Source: Acidimicrobiaceae bacterium
Lineage (GTDB): Bacteria; Actinomycetota; Acidimicrobiia; Acidimicrobiales; RAAP-2
Direction of reading: 5' to 3'
NCBI GenBank assembly: GCA_003133005.1
Contig: PKZI01000222.1
Span: 1 to 6,204 of the forward strand
Length of the DNA: 6,204 nt
Below, piece by piece: positions 1 to 5,157 of the stretch (position 1 is the stretch's first letter; the number at the start of each line of letters is the position of its first letter). The notes below the pieces were generated by a model. That model made no database searches. It had not been told where the DNA came from and saw only the letters and a program-made list of their open reading frames with translations. Position numbers and translations under genes: made by a program.

Positions 1-6
1 CGTCCC

Positions 7-38
7 GACTCACCATGTAAAGACTCACCATGTAAAGA
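7..38. repeat. 15-bp tandem direct repeat beside IS end
   Basis: The unit GACTCACCATGTAAA occurs at 7-21 and again at 22-36 with no mismatch, followed by GA (the start of a third unit) at 37-38, where the insertion sequence begins. Read on the other strand the unit is TTTACATGGTGAGTC. Exact short tandem repeats of this kind are seen as transposase-binding repeats near the ends of some insertion sequences such as the IS21 family, so this may be the remnant of another element; that is inference. It could also be a simple local duplication or a regulator site. No gene can be supported in 1-38. Confidence 0.8.
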
Positions 39-60
39 GGGTCTTCGGATTTCAGCGGTG
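39..60 (+). repeat. Left terminal inverted repeat of the ISL3 element
   Basis: The sequence begins GGGTCTTCGGATTTCAGCGG. It matches the reverse complement of 1443-1464 at 20 of 22 positions; the mismatches are at position 3 (G versus C) and position 21 (T versus G). The left end is the one nearer the transposase stop codon. Confidence 0.92.
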
Positions 61-69
61 TCTCGTGCA

Positions 70-1386
70 TCAGCGAACCACGATCGAGCCGAGTACCCGC
101 CAATTGGGTTTTCCGGCGTAGAGCAGGACGCGTATCCGGTAGTTCTCGAAGTTGCGAAAGCCAAAGGCCACTCGCTTGACCCGTTTGATCAGATTGTTGA
201 GAGCCTCGGTGGGTCCGTTGGAGACTCGTGCGATGTGGAAATTGCAGATCTTGTCAAACCAGGTTTTGATGGTGCGGCCAAGTTTCTGGACCTCCGGGGG
301 CATTGCTTTGCGCAGACAGTGTTCGAGTAGCTCTCGAAGAATGGCCTTCGCCTCGTCGAGGTCGTAGGTGCGATAGAAGTCGCGCAGTCGTTCTTTCACC
401 CGGTAGGCAATCGCGACCTCACCATGGGGGTCACCGAGCGAGAGCAGGGCCGAGAGTCGCTCTGATCCTTCGTTATCGAGCTTCTCTTCACCCATCAAGA
501 GCACTCGCCGCACCCGGTAGAGCGGGTCATCGCGTCGTCCGCGGTGACCCAACTGCTCGACCTGCACGCGTCGTCGCACTTGGTCCAGGCAACGATTGGC
601 GAGCGAAATCACGTGAAAGGGATCGACCACCTGGGCCGCCTGGGGCAACATCACCGTGTAGACCGCGGCGTAGGTGGCGGACATGTCCAGGGCCCCAAAG
701 ACAATGCGCTCCTTCCAGTCCTTAGATTGGCTCTCGATCCAGCCCGCCACGTCCACGTAGTTTCGTGAGGGCAGGATCTCGATGATCTGGTGATTGGCGA
801 CGTCCGCGACGGTCGTGGCGTAGCGCGGGTGCGCGTGACCGTTGTGTTTGACAAAGGACGTCTCATCGAGGCCAATGGCGGTCGTCGCGTTCAGCCGTTT
901 GCGGTCCGCTTCGAGCAGGGCCGCGCCGTAGGTGGTGACGGCGTCGTTCACGGTGTGCCAGTCACAACTGAGTTCCTTGGCGACCTCGGACACGGTGCGT
1001 CCGTCGCCCACTTGCTTGGTCGCCCACTTGGCGGCGCGCGTCGTCAACAGACAGTTCTTCGCGGCGATCCGGTGATCGTCCAAAACCCAGGAGTTCACGG
1101 GACAAGCGTCGTTCACGCAGGCCATGCGGTGCTTCTTCCAGGCGAGGGCCATGGCCGCGCCGTAGACGGGCAGGTCGACGTAGCGCACGATCGGGCGCTC
1201 TTTGACGTGGGCGGCCATTGAACACGTGGGACAGAGGACCTTGCGGGGGGTCTGTTCGATCAGGAGCTCGACGCGCGGTCCGAGGCGCTCATAGGCCAAG
1301 ACACGAACGTCTTTGAGGCCCACCAACGCCTCAAGAATCTCGGTAGGGTGGACGAGGACGAAGGTGCTTCTGAAATTTTGTCTCAT
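70..1386 (-). CDS. ISL3-family transposase
   Basis: This 438-residue protein is full length for the family and catalyses cut-and-paste movement of the surrounding element. The N-terminal zinc-ribbon-like module shows CPTC at 52-55 and a second cysteine pair at C90 and C95, followed by a helix-turn-helix region around 120-150 (TVSEVAKELSCDWHTVNDAV). The DDE core contains GLDETSF (D174), LDMS (D234), VDPFHV (D255) and the family signature SNGPTEALNNLIKRVKR with E394, then GFRNFENYRIR. The likely triad is D174, D234 and E394, with D255HV-type motif also conserved in the family; exact assignment of the second Asp is inferred. The start is ATG at 1386-1384; no good Shine-Dalgarno precedes it. A 12-bp inverted repeat spans the start region and may limit translation. 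No frameshift or internal stop is seen. Confidence 0.95.
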   Translation of the reverse strand: MRQNFRSTFVLVHPTEILEALVGLKDVRVLAYERLGPRVELLIEQTPRKVLCPTCSMAAHVKERPIVRYVDLPVYGAAMALAWKKHRMACVNDACPVNSWVLDDHRIAAKNCLLTTRAAKWATKQVGDGRTVSEVAKELSCDWHTVNDAVTTYGAALLEADRKRLNATTAIGLDETSFVKHNGHAHPRYATTVADVANHQIIEILPSRNYVDVAGWIESQSKDWKERIVFGALDMSATYAAVYTVMLPQAAQVVDPFHVISLANRCLDQVRRRVQVEQLGHRGRRDDPLYRVRRVLLMGEEKLDNEGSERLSALLSLGDPHGEVAIAYRVKERLRDFYRTYDLDEAKAILRELLEHCLRKAMPPEVQKLGRTIKTWFDKICNFHIARVSNGPTEALNNLIKRVKRVAFGFRNFENYRIRVLLYAGKPNWRVLGSIVVR

Positions 1387-1412
1387 AACTCAATCTTGGG
1401 GCACCTTCGTCC
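1356..1412 (-). promoter_or_regulatory. Inverted repeat bracketing the transposase start codon
   Basis: GGACGAAGGTGC at 1356-1367 is the exact reverse complement of GCACCTTCGTCC at 1401-1412, leaving a 33-nt loop that contains the transposase ATG (1384-1386). In a minus-strand transcript the upstream arm lies in the leader and the downstream arm covers codons 7-11. Such a hairpin could hold the start region in a closed loop when transcription enters from outside the element, as is known for IS10 and IS50. A role here is inference; the repeat itself is exact. Confidence 0.5.
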
Positions 1413-1442
1413 CTTGTTAAGTGATTGAGCTCAGAGCAAATC

Positions 1443-1464
1443 CCCCGCTGAAATCCGAAGAGCC
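1443..1464 (-). repeat. Right terminal inverted repeat of the ISL3 element
   Basis: Read on the minus strand this begins GGCTCTTCGGATTTCAGCGG and pairs with 39-60 with two mismatches. It is the end upstream of the transposase start, so the transposase promoter should lie between here and 1386. I see no convincing -35/-10 pair in that 56-bp interval. Confidence 0.92.
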
Positions 1465-1517
1465 ATTTTTTCGTGCTTTTAAGGCAGTGAAGTCGGGTGA
1501 AAGAATTCTGATTTGGT

Positions 1518-1781
1518 TCAGGTGTCGTCAGGCGATTCACGGTAGCGGTGAAAAAGCTCAACTAAGTCATCGAGAACTTCGGGTTCGAGATCAGCGGGAG
1601 TGACTGAACCGCTGGCGGCGATGGTCAATCGCATCTGTTCAAGGTACGAGGTGCAAAGAGGGCAACCAGCAAGATGCTTCTCCAAACGACGCCGATCGCG
1701 TCGTGAGAGCGAACCTTCAAGGTAGTCGCTCATAAGCTCAACGGCCTCGCGACACATCAAGTCAGGCGACGACAACATCAT
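1518..1781 (-). CDS. zf-HC2 (ZAS-type) anti-sigma factor
   Basis: This 87-residue soluble protein is predicted to bind and hold the ECF sigma factor encoded just upstream. It shows the zinc-binding anti-sigma motif: C10 (MCREAVELMSDYLEG), then H36, C40 and C43 in HLAGCPLC, that is HxxxCxxC plus an N-terminal ligand. Members such as RsrA and ChrR use this site to sense redox or other stress in the cytoplasm. There is no membrane segment, so the signal is probably cytoplasmic. The ORF begins ATGATG and its first ATG overlaps the sigma stop as ATGA (1778-1781), implying translational coupling. The strong AGGGAG at 1784-1789 is only 2 nt from the first ATG but 5 nt from the second (1776-1778), so the true start may be the second. 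The C-terminal half (about 50-87) is acidic and not recognisable. The inducing signal cannot be read from sequence. Confidence 0.88.
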   Translation of the reverse strand: MMLSSPDLMCREAVELMSDYLEGSLSRRDRRRLEKHLAGCPLCTSYLEQMRLTIAASGSVTPADLEPEVLDDLVELFHRYRESPDDT

Positions 1782-2410
1782 GTCTCCCTCTCTTTCATTT
1801 TCGACTCGACGTCGGCTCGAACTCGTGTTCTTCCTCGGTGGAGAATGACCCGCGCGTTTGCCTCGGACAGTTCGAGTAGGTCTGCGACTTCTTTTGTTGA
1901 AAGACCTTCTACATCACGAAGCGTCACAACAGCCTGCTGAGGCTCGGGCAGTAGCGAAATAGCCTCGCGAACGAGTTGAACAATCCGCTGGTTGACCATT
2001 CCATTTTCAATCACGTCGGTGAAGGGTACGGGTGGTTCGCGCCACATGCCGCCCTGGTCGAACCTGCTCGGCGCCAAACCGCTTGATTCATTGGGATCCA
2101 CCGCAATCATGCGATGTTCTCGTGAACCCACCGAACGAGCACGGTTGACCAATATGTGAAAGAGCCATGTCTTGAATGTCGATCGACCCTCGAAACTACT
2201 TACTCCACGTATGACTGCAATCCAGGTTTCTTGTGCGACGTCTTCGGCACTTGCATCGCTACCAACGTAGTAACGCGCCACGCGAATGAGCGTCGAGTTA
2301 TAGCGAGCGACCAACTCCGTAAAGGCCTTTTCATCGCCCCCGAGCATCTGCGCCAGCAGTTCAAGGTCCTCCACGGCCCAATGGTACCCAATTAAAAATT
2401 TTTCGAACAA
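1778..2410 (-). CDS. ECF-type RNA polymerase sigma factor
   Basis: This group 4 sigma-70 factor directs RNA polymerase to its own promoter set. As drawn it has 210 residues. Region 2 spans about 26-95, with DVAQETW at 57-63 and FKTWLFHILVNRARS at 79-93 (region 2.4, -10 recognition). A linker at about 96-150 follows, and then region 4 at 154-198 with LPEPQQAVVTLRDVEGLSTKEVADLLELS, a helix-turn-helix for -35 recognition. The outermost start is TTG at 2410; GTG at 2374-2372 gives a 198-residue protein beginning VEDLELLAQMLGGDE, the usual way ECF factors start, and I think it more likely. Neither start has a clear Shine-Dalgarno. The gene is coupled to the anti-sigma gene downstream and is divergent from the exported propeller gene, so autoregulation plus control of that neighbour is a reasonable guess. 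The exact ECF group is not assigned. Confidence 0.93.
   Translation of the reverse strand: MFEKFLIGYHWAVEDLELLAQMLGGDEKAFTELVARYNSTLIRVARYYVGSDASAEDVAQETWIAVIRGVSSFEGRSTFKTWLFHILVNRARSVGSREHRMIAVDPNESSGLAPSRFDQGGMWREPPVPFTDVIENGMVNQRIVQLVREAISLLPEPQQAVVTLRDVEGLSTKEVADLLELSEANARVILHRGRTRVRADVESKMKERET
1784..1789 (-). promoter_or_regulatory. Shine-Dalgarno of the anti-sigma gene, inside the sigma gene
   Basis: The minus strand reads GAGAGGGAGACATGATG here. AGGGAG lies inside the last codons of the sigma gene (Glu-Arg-Glu). Spacing is 2 nt to the first ATG and 5 nt to the second, favouring initiation at 1778. Confidence 0.6.
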
Positions 2411-2478
2411 TCTGTGTAACGCAGTGGCCAGTCGCGCGACAGTTCATTGGCAACCCTGCCCACCCCAAGGAGAATCCA
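2375..2478. promoter_or_regulatory. Divergent control region between sigma operon and propeller gene
   Basis: This interval separates two divergently transcribed genes and must hold both promoters. Visible elements are the perfect 10-bp palindrome GTCGCGCGAC at 2431-2440 and an AT-rich run at 2390-2402. Read on the minus strand, that run contains TTTAAT (2396-2391), a 5/6 match to a -10 box about 17 nt upstream of the GTG start of the sigma gene. GAAC motifs, the common core of ECF -35 boxes, occur on the plus strand at 2405-2408 and on the minus strand in AATGAACT near 2442-2449, but neither has a convincingly spaced -10 partner. The promoters are therefore suspected, not shown. Confidence 0.35.
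2467..2473 (+). promoter_or_regulatory. Ribosome binding site of the exported propeller gene
   Basis: AAGGAGA lies 5 nt before the ATG at 2479 and is the best Shine-Dalgarno in the window. It fixes the start so that the protein begins with a proper signal peptide. Confidence 0.85.
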
Positions 2479-3618
2479 ATGAAATTTCATCTACCTATCC
2501 GAGCCGTCGCGGCAGCGTCGCTGCTGACCGGTCTCGGTGTCACCGCTGTCGGAACCGCAGTAAGCGCCACGACAGTATCCGTACCGGGCCACGCTCTGTT
2601 CATTGAGACGGACAACACGACAGGTAACACGGTGCTCAGTTACGTCAGAAGTACCGACGGGACCGTTTCGTACGTCGGTACATTTGCCACGGGTGGACTT
2701 GGTGCGGTGGCTGCGAACGCCGTCGCGGATCCGCTCGCGAGCCAGAGTGGACTGACGCTTATAAACGACGGCACGGAACTGGTCGCGACGAACCCGGGAA
2801 GTGACACGGTGACCGTTTTCGTCGTTCGTGGTCCAGAATTGAAGGCAGTTCAACAGATTTCGAGCGGTGGTCTCTTCCCAGACTCTGTCGCCTCACACGG
2901 CAACTTCGTTGCGGTTTTGAACGCCGGTGGCGCTGGATCAGTAGCGGAGTTCAAGTTGGTCAACGACAAGCTTGTCGCGCTGTCGAGCGAGAATCGCTCG
3001 CTCGGCCTGAGCAACTCGACGCCGCCGGACTTCCTGCACGGAGCCGGTCAAGTGGGTTACACCCCCGACGGCCAGCACCTTATCGTGACGACGAAGAGTT
3101 CCACGAGCTCGTATGACGTCTTTTCAGTGACTTCGAACGGGTCGTTGAGCACTAGCCCTGTTGTCACGTTGGCGGATAACGCTGTGCCCTTCGCCTTCGG
3201 CTTTGATGCCACGGGCAACCTCGTCGGTTTGGAGGCCTCGAACAGTTCGGTGAGTACGTACTCGGTCAACGCCGACGGCACTCTCACCTCCCTTGGTACC
3301 GTGACTGACGGGGCAAAGGCGCTGTGCTGGATCTCAGTCGCCGATGGGTACTTCTTCGGTGACAATGCGGGCAGCTCGACCATTAGCTCCTTTGTCGAGA
3401 GCGCGACAGGAGCGCCGGTGCTGGTGAACGCTGCGGCGGGAACTGCCCACGCGGGAACAACCGACTCGGCGGTATCGCCGGATGGAAAGACTCTTTATGT
3501 TGAAAGTGGTGGGGCCGGGACGATTGACGTATACACAATCGGCGCCACCGGGACACTGACGCAGCTTGAGACGGTGTTCAATATTCCCGTTGCCTCCGAA
3601 GGCATCGCGGTCAGCTGA
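2479..3618 (+). CDS. Exported lactonase-like beta-propeller protein
   Basis: This 379-residue protein is predicted to be secreted by Sec. Residues 1-30 form a signal peptide: basic MKFHLPIR, a hydrophobic core at about 9-25, then cleavage after VSA at 30. No lipobox, later membrane segment or cell-wall sorting signal is seen, so it should be released. The mature part is a repeat protein with seven copies of a strand pattern of the type VxxYxVxxDGTLTxLxTV, near 51-69, 111-127, 154-169, 201-221, 248-265, 291-308 and 348-366. DG turns (TPDGQHLIV at 185-193, SPDGKTLYV at 333-341) stand between copies. Seven such units fit a seven-bladed propeller of the lactonase/6-phosphogluconolactonase-like or YncE-like superfamily. 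Those families include enzymes and binding proteins, so the activity is not assigned. The gene is transcribed away from the ECF sigma/anti-sigma operon and may be its target. A hairpin follows the stop codon. Confidence 0.85.
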   Translation: MKFHLPIRAVAAASLLTGLGVTAVGTAVSATTVSVPGHALFIETDNTTGNTVLSYVRSTDGTVSYVGTFATGGLGAVAANAVADPLASQSGLTLINDGTELVATNPGSDTVTVFVVRGPELKAVQQISSGGLFPDSVASHGNFVAVLNAGGAGSVAEFKLVNDKLVALSSENRSLGLSNSTPPDFLHGAGQVGYTPDGQHLIVTTKSSTSSYDVFSVTSNGSLSTSPVVTLADNAVPFAFGFDATGNLVGLEASNSSVSTYSVNADGTLTSLGTVTDGAKALCWISVADGYFFGDNAGSSTISSFVESATGAPVLVNAAAGTAHAGTTDSAVSPDGKTLYVESGGAGTIDVYTIGATGTLTQLETVFNIPVASEGIAVS

Positions 3619-3628
3619 GTTTCAACCT

Positions 3629-3671
3629 CCACCGACGGTGCCTCAAGTATTTTTGGTGGCACCGTCGGTGG
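3629..3671 (+). terminator. 14-bp perfect hairpin after the propeller gene (terminator or paired operator)
   Basis: CCACCGACGGTGCC at 3629-3642 pairs perfectly with GGCACCGTCGGTGG at 3658-3671 across a 15-nt loop. It starts 10 nt after the propeller stop, which fits a terminator, but no T-run follows either arm on the plus strand. Each arm also contains its own 11-bp dyad (CACCGACGGTG centred on 3635 and CACCGTCGGTG centred on 3665), so this may instead be a double operator for the gene starting at 3698, whose start is 26 nt beyond it. The structure is certain; its job is not. Confidence 0.5.
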
Positions 3672-3697
3672 TTGTGGTGAGCGGTGATACTGGCGTC

Positions 3698-4552
3698 ATG
3701 GGTATTACTTCCGCGATGTTCCCGAACCACCCCGCGAAATATCAGGGCACGCCACTGATTCGGCCAGAGAATGTCGTGCGCCGCCTCTTCGAAAATCCTG
3801 ATGTCATCATCCCCGAAACCGTGATCCTTGGGTATAGCAATCGGTTGCACGCCTTGCTCGAGGCGAGGGGATTCCACAACGTGTCTGGCTACTCGACACC
3901 CTGGCGCTCGATGTGGTTGCCCGAAGCGTCCGAAGATCCTCGAGTTGGCGTGGTTGAGGGATTTGGCTACGGCGCTCCGGGAGCTGCCATCGTGCTCGAG
4001 GAATTGGCTACCTTGGGTGTTCGCCGCTTTTTGAACATTGGTCTTGCGGGTGCGCTGCCCAACGACGTTGATTTTGGTGATGTCGTACTCTGTACCGCGG
4101 CGATTAGAGACGAAGGTGTGTCGCATCACTACGCCCCAGCTGCTCGCTACGCCAACCCTTCGGCGGCGCTCACCGACGAAGTGCGCCAAGTACTACTTAG
4201 AAAAGGTGACCATTTCACCGAGGGAATGACGTGGACGCTCGACGCCATCTATCGAGAGACGCTGGAAGAAGCGCTTGCGTATAGAGAGGAAGGTGTGGTC
4301 ACTGTCGAGATGGAAGCGGCCGCGCTATTCACCATCGCCGAAGTGCGAGGTGTCGAGATCGCGTCGCTTTTCACGGTGAGTGATCACCTATTGGCTGCGT
4401 CGGAGTGGAGGTCGGCACCCAACAAGCAGTTGTTGACTGATGGCTTGGCACGAATCTTGGACGTATCTCTTGCGGTATTGGTTCCAGATGTCCGCTTTGA
4501 GGTCAGGCCAATCGTGCCCCACGGCGTCGATATCGACGGACCCTTCGAATAG
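3698..4552 (+). CDS. Nucleoside phosphorylase/nucleosidase superfamily protein
   Basis: This 284-residue cytoplasmic protein belongs to the PNP/UDP (uridine phosphorylase-like) fold, whose members cleave the N-glycosidic bond of nucleosides. Seen from the chosen ATG: GYSNR at 45-49, GFGYGAPGAAIVLEEL at 88-103, FLNIGLAGAL at 111-120, GDVVLCTAAIRDEG at 127-140, VEMEAAALF at 203-211 (ribose-binding Met-Glu) and TVSDHL at 226-231 (the Asp that protonates the base). Length is normal for the family, with a C-terminal tail at about 258-284 that I do not recognise. The reading frame stays open back to 3566, inside the propeller gene, but the family homology begins around FPNHP. ATG 3698 (weak GGTGA 10 nt upstream) or ATG 3716 are the likely starts. 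Residues expected at the phosphate site of uridine phosphorylase appear changed, so hydrolase activity or an unusual substrate is possible. It is probably a separate transcript from the propeller gene if the hairpin between them terminates. Confidence 0.85.
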   Translation: MGITSAMFPNHPAKYQGTPLIRPENVVRRLFENPDVIIPETVILGYSNRLHALLEARGFHNVSGYSTPWRSMWLPEASEDPRVGVVEGFGYGAPGAAIVLEELATLGVRRFLNIGLAGALPNDVDFGDVVLCTAAIRDEGVSHHYAPAARYANPSAALTDEVRQVLLRKGDHFTEGMTWTLDAIYRETLEEALAYREEGVVTVEMEAAALFTIAEVRGVEIASLFTVSDHLLAASEWRSAPNKQLLTDGLARILDVSLAVLVPDVRFEVRPIVPHGVDIDGPFE

Positions 4553-4621
4553 CTTTGAGCGCCAGAGTGAGCGCCCAAGAGTGGTGGAGTATTTGAAGGT
4601 CTCCGGATGGAGCGTTCAATT

Positions 4622-5041
4622 TTAGCCGTTCGTGAGAATCAGACAGAAGGGATGCCCTACGGGATCGAGGAACACCCTGAACGTCTCTCCAGGCTGGAAG
4701 TCGGCCTTGCGAGCGCCGATGCTGAGAACGAATTGCTCGGCCTCATCGAGGTCGTCCACCGCAAAGTCAAGGTGTATCTGTTGGGGCACACTTCCTTCGG
4801 GCCACGATGGCGCGACGTAGTTCTCGATTTTTTGAAAACTTAGAGCAGGTAGTGAATCATGCACCAGGTCGATCCCAGGCATGTCCTCGGGTGCGTAGCC
4901 GGGCCACGTCTCTACATCGATACCGGTGAGAGCCGAGTAAAACTTCGCGAGTGCGTACGGGTCAGGACAATCAAGCGCTATGAGGTGCAGTCGCGGGTGC
5001 GTCACCTCGGAAAGCCTAGAATTTATTTCTGTCGATTTCAA
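4622..5041 (-). CDS. VOC-superfamily (glyoxalase-like fold) protein
   Basis: This small cytoplasmic protein (139 residues from the TTG at 5041, 127 from the GTG at 5005) has the two beta-alpha-beta-beta-beta halves of the vicinal oxygen chelate fold. Typical signatures are LHLIALDCPDPYALAKFYS at 18-36, QQIHLDFAVDDLDEAEQFV at 87-105 and the closing strand VFLDPVGHPFCLI at 123-135. The pattern matches the Glyoxalase_6-like group of actinobacterial proteins, which includes antibiotic-binding and glyoxalase-related members; the substrate is unknown. H19 and H90 are candidate metal ligands, but a complete set is not obvious. Homologues of this type commonly start close to the THPRLHLI motif, favouring GTG 5005. 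Neither start has a good Shine-Dalgarno. It lies 72 bp (TTG start) downstream of the ECF42-type sigma gene on the same strand, so co-transcription is likely. It converges on the nucleoside phosphorylase-like gene, with 69 bp between the stops and no clear terminator. Confidence 0.85.
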   Translation of the reverse strand: MKSTEINSRLSEVTHPRLHLIALDCPDPYALAKFYSALTGIDVETWPGYAPEDMPGIDLVHDSLPALSFQKIENYVAPSWPEGSVPQQIHLDFAVDDLDEAEQFVLSIGARKADFQPGETFRVFLDPVGHPFCLILTNG

Positions 5042-5157
5042 TCATCGAGACGTACGAAGTCTGCGGACATCGGATGCTCCCGTGGTTGTTCGAAGAATTC
5101 GTTCGCGATCTCTTCATCGAGGCTGCGCTGAATGAAGTTGCGACGCCAGGTAGTCAC
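5038..5157 (-). CDS. Possible small ORF (39 aa) between sigma and VOC genes
   Basis: From GTG at 5157 an open frame runs to TGA at 5038, beginning VTTWRRNFIQRSLDEE and ending SADFVRLDD. It overlaps the last 44 bases of the sigma gene in another frame, and its TGA overlaps the TTG start of the VOC gene as TTGA. Third-position GC looks like that of the neighbouring genes. It has no clear ribosome binding site and no family I recognise. It could be a real coupled microprotein, a relic C-terminal extension of the sigma factor lost by frameshift, or chance. Confidence 0.2.
   Translation of the reverse strand: MTTWRRNFIQRSLDEEIANEFFEQPREHPMSADFVRLDD

Larger units (their letters stand above)
39..1464 (-). 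mobile_element. Complete ISL3-family insertion sequence (1426 bp)
   Basis: The element is bounded by terminal inverted repeats at 39-60 and 1443-1464 and holds one intact transposase gene on the minus strand. The tips read GGGTCTTCGG and GGCTCTTCGG, the usual look of ISL3-family ends, and the size is normal for that family. The transposase stop lies 10 bp inside the left repeat and its start 56 bp inside the right repeat. ISL3 elements normally make 8-bp target duplications, but the outer octamers (TGTAAAGA left, ATTTTTTC right) do not match. So either the insertion was followed by deletion or recombination on one side, or the element arrived by another route. The gene is uninterrupted, so the element may still be active. 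It sits 53 bp downstream of the sigma/anti-sigma operon end. Confidence 0.9.

Noticed and set aside
303..725. Plus-strand open frame of 140 codons inside the IS
   Set aside because: It lies antisense to the intact transposase, is rich in Arg/Pro/Gly as expected from an opposite-strand shadow of GC-rich coding DNA, and has no recognisable domain.
790..1221. Plus-strand open frame of 143 codons inside the IS
   Set aside because: It is antisense to the transposase N-terminal half with low-complexity Gly/Val/Arg/His composition. ISL3 elements of this size carry only the transposase.
1..1464. CRISPR array or composite transposon
   Set aside because: The tandem repeat has only two units with no spacers, and no second copy of the IS is present in the window.
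1465..1517. Terminator of the sigma/anti-sigma operon
   Set aside because: The minus strand ends in an A-rich rather than T-rich run and has no convincing stem; the AT-rich stretch may simply be the insertion target.
3057..3383. Minus-strand open frame of 108 codons
   Set aside because: It is antisense to the beta-propeller repeats; its repeated Val/Pro/Thr pattern mirrors those repeats.
3566..3697. Long N-terminal extension of the nucleoside phosphorylase-like protein
   Set aside because: The upstream open frame overlaps the end of the propeller gene and runs through the hairpin; its Pro/Val-rich translation has no family counterpart.
3611..4189. Minus-strand open frame of 192 codons
   Set aside because: It is opposite the nucleoside phosphorylase-like gene, shows no family motifs, and is rich in Arg/His/Gln in a way typical of a shadow frame.
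4553..4621. Terminator between the convergent nucleoside phosphorylase-like and VOC genes
   Set aside because: Only an 8-bp direct repeat (TGAGCGCC at 4556-4563 and 4568-4575) and a 4-bp CTCC/GGAG stem are present; there is no stable hairpin with a T-run on either strand.
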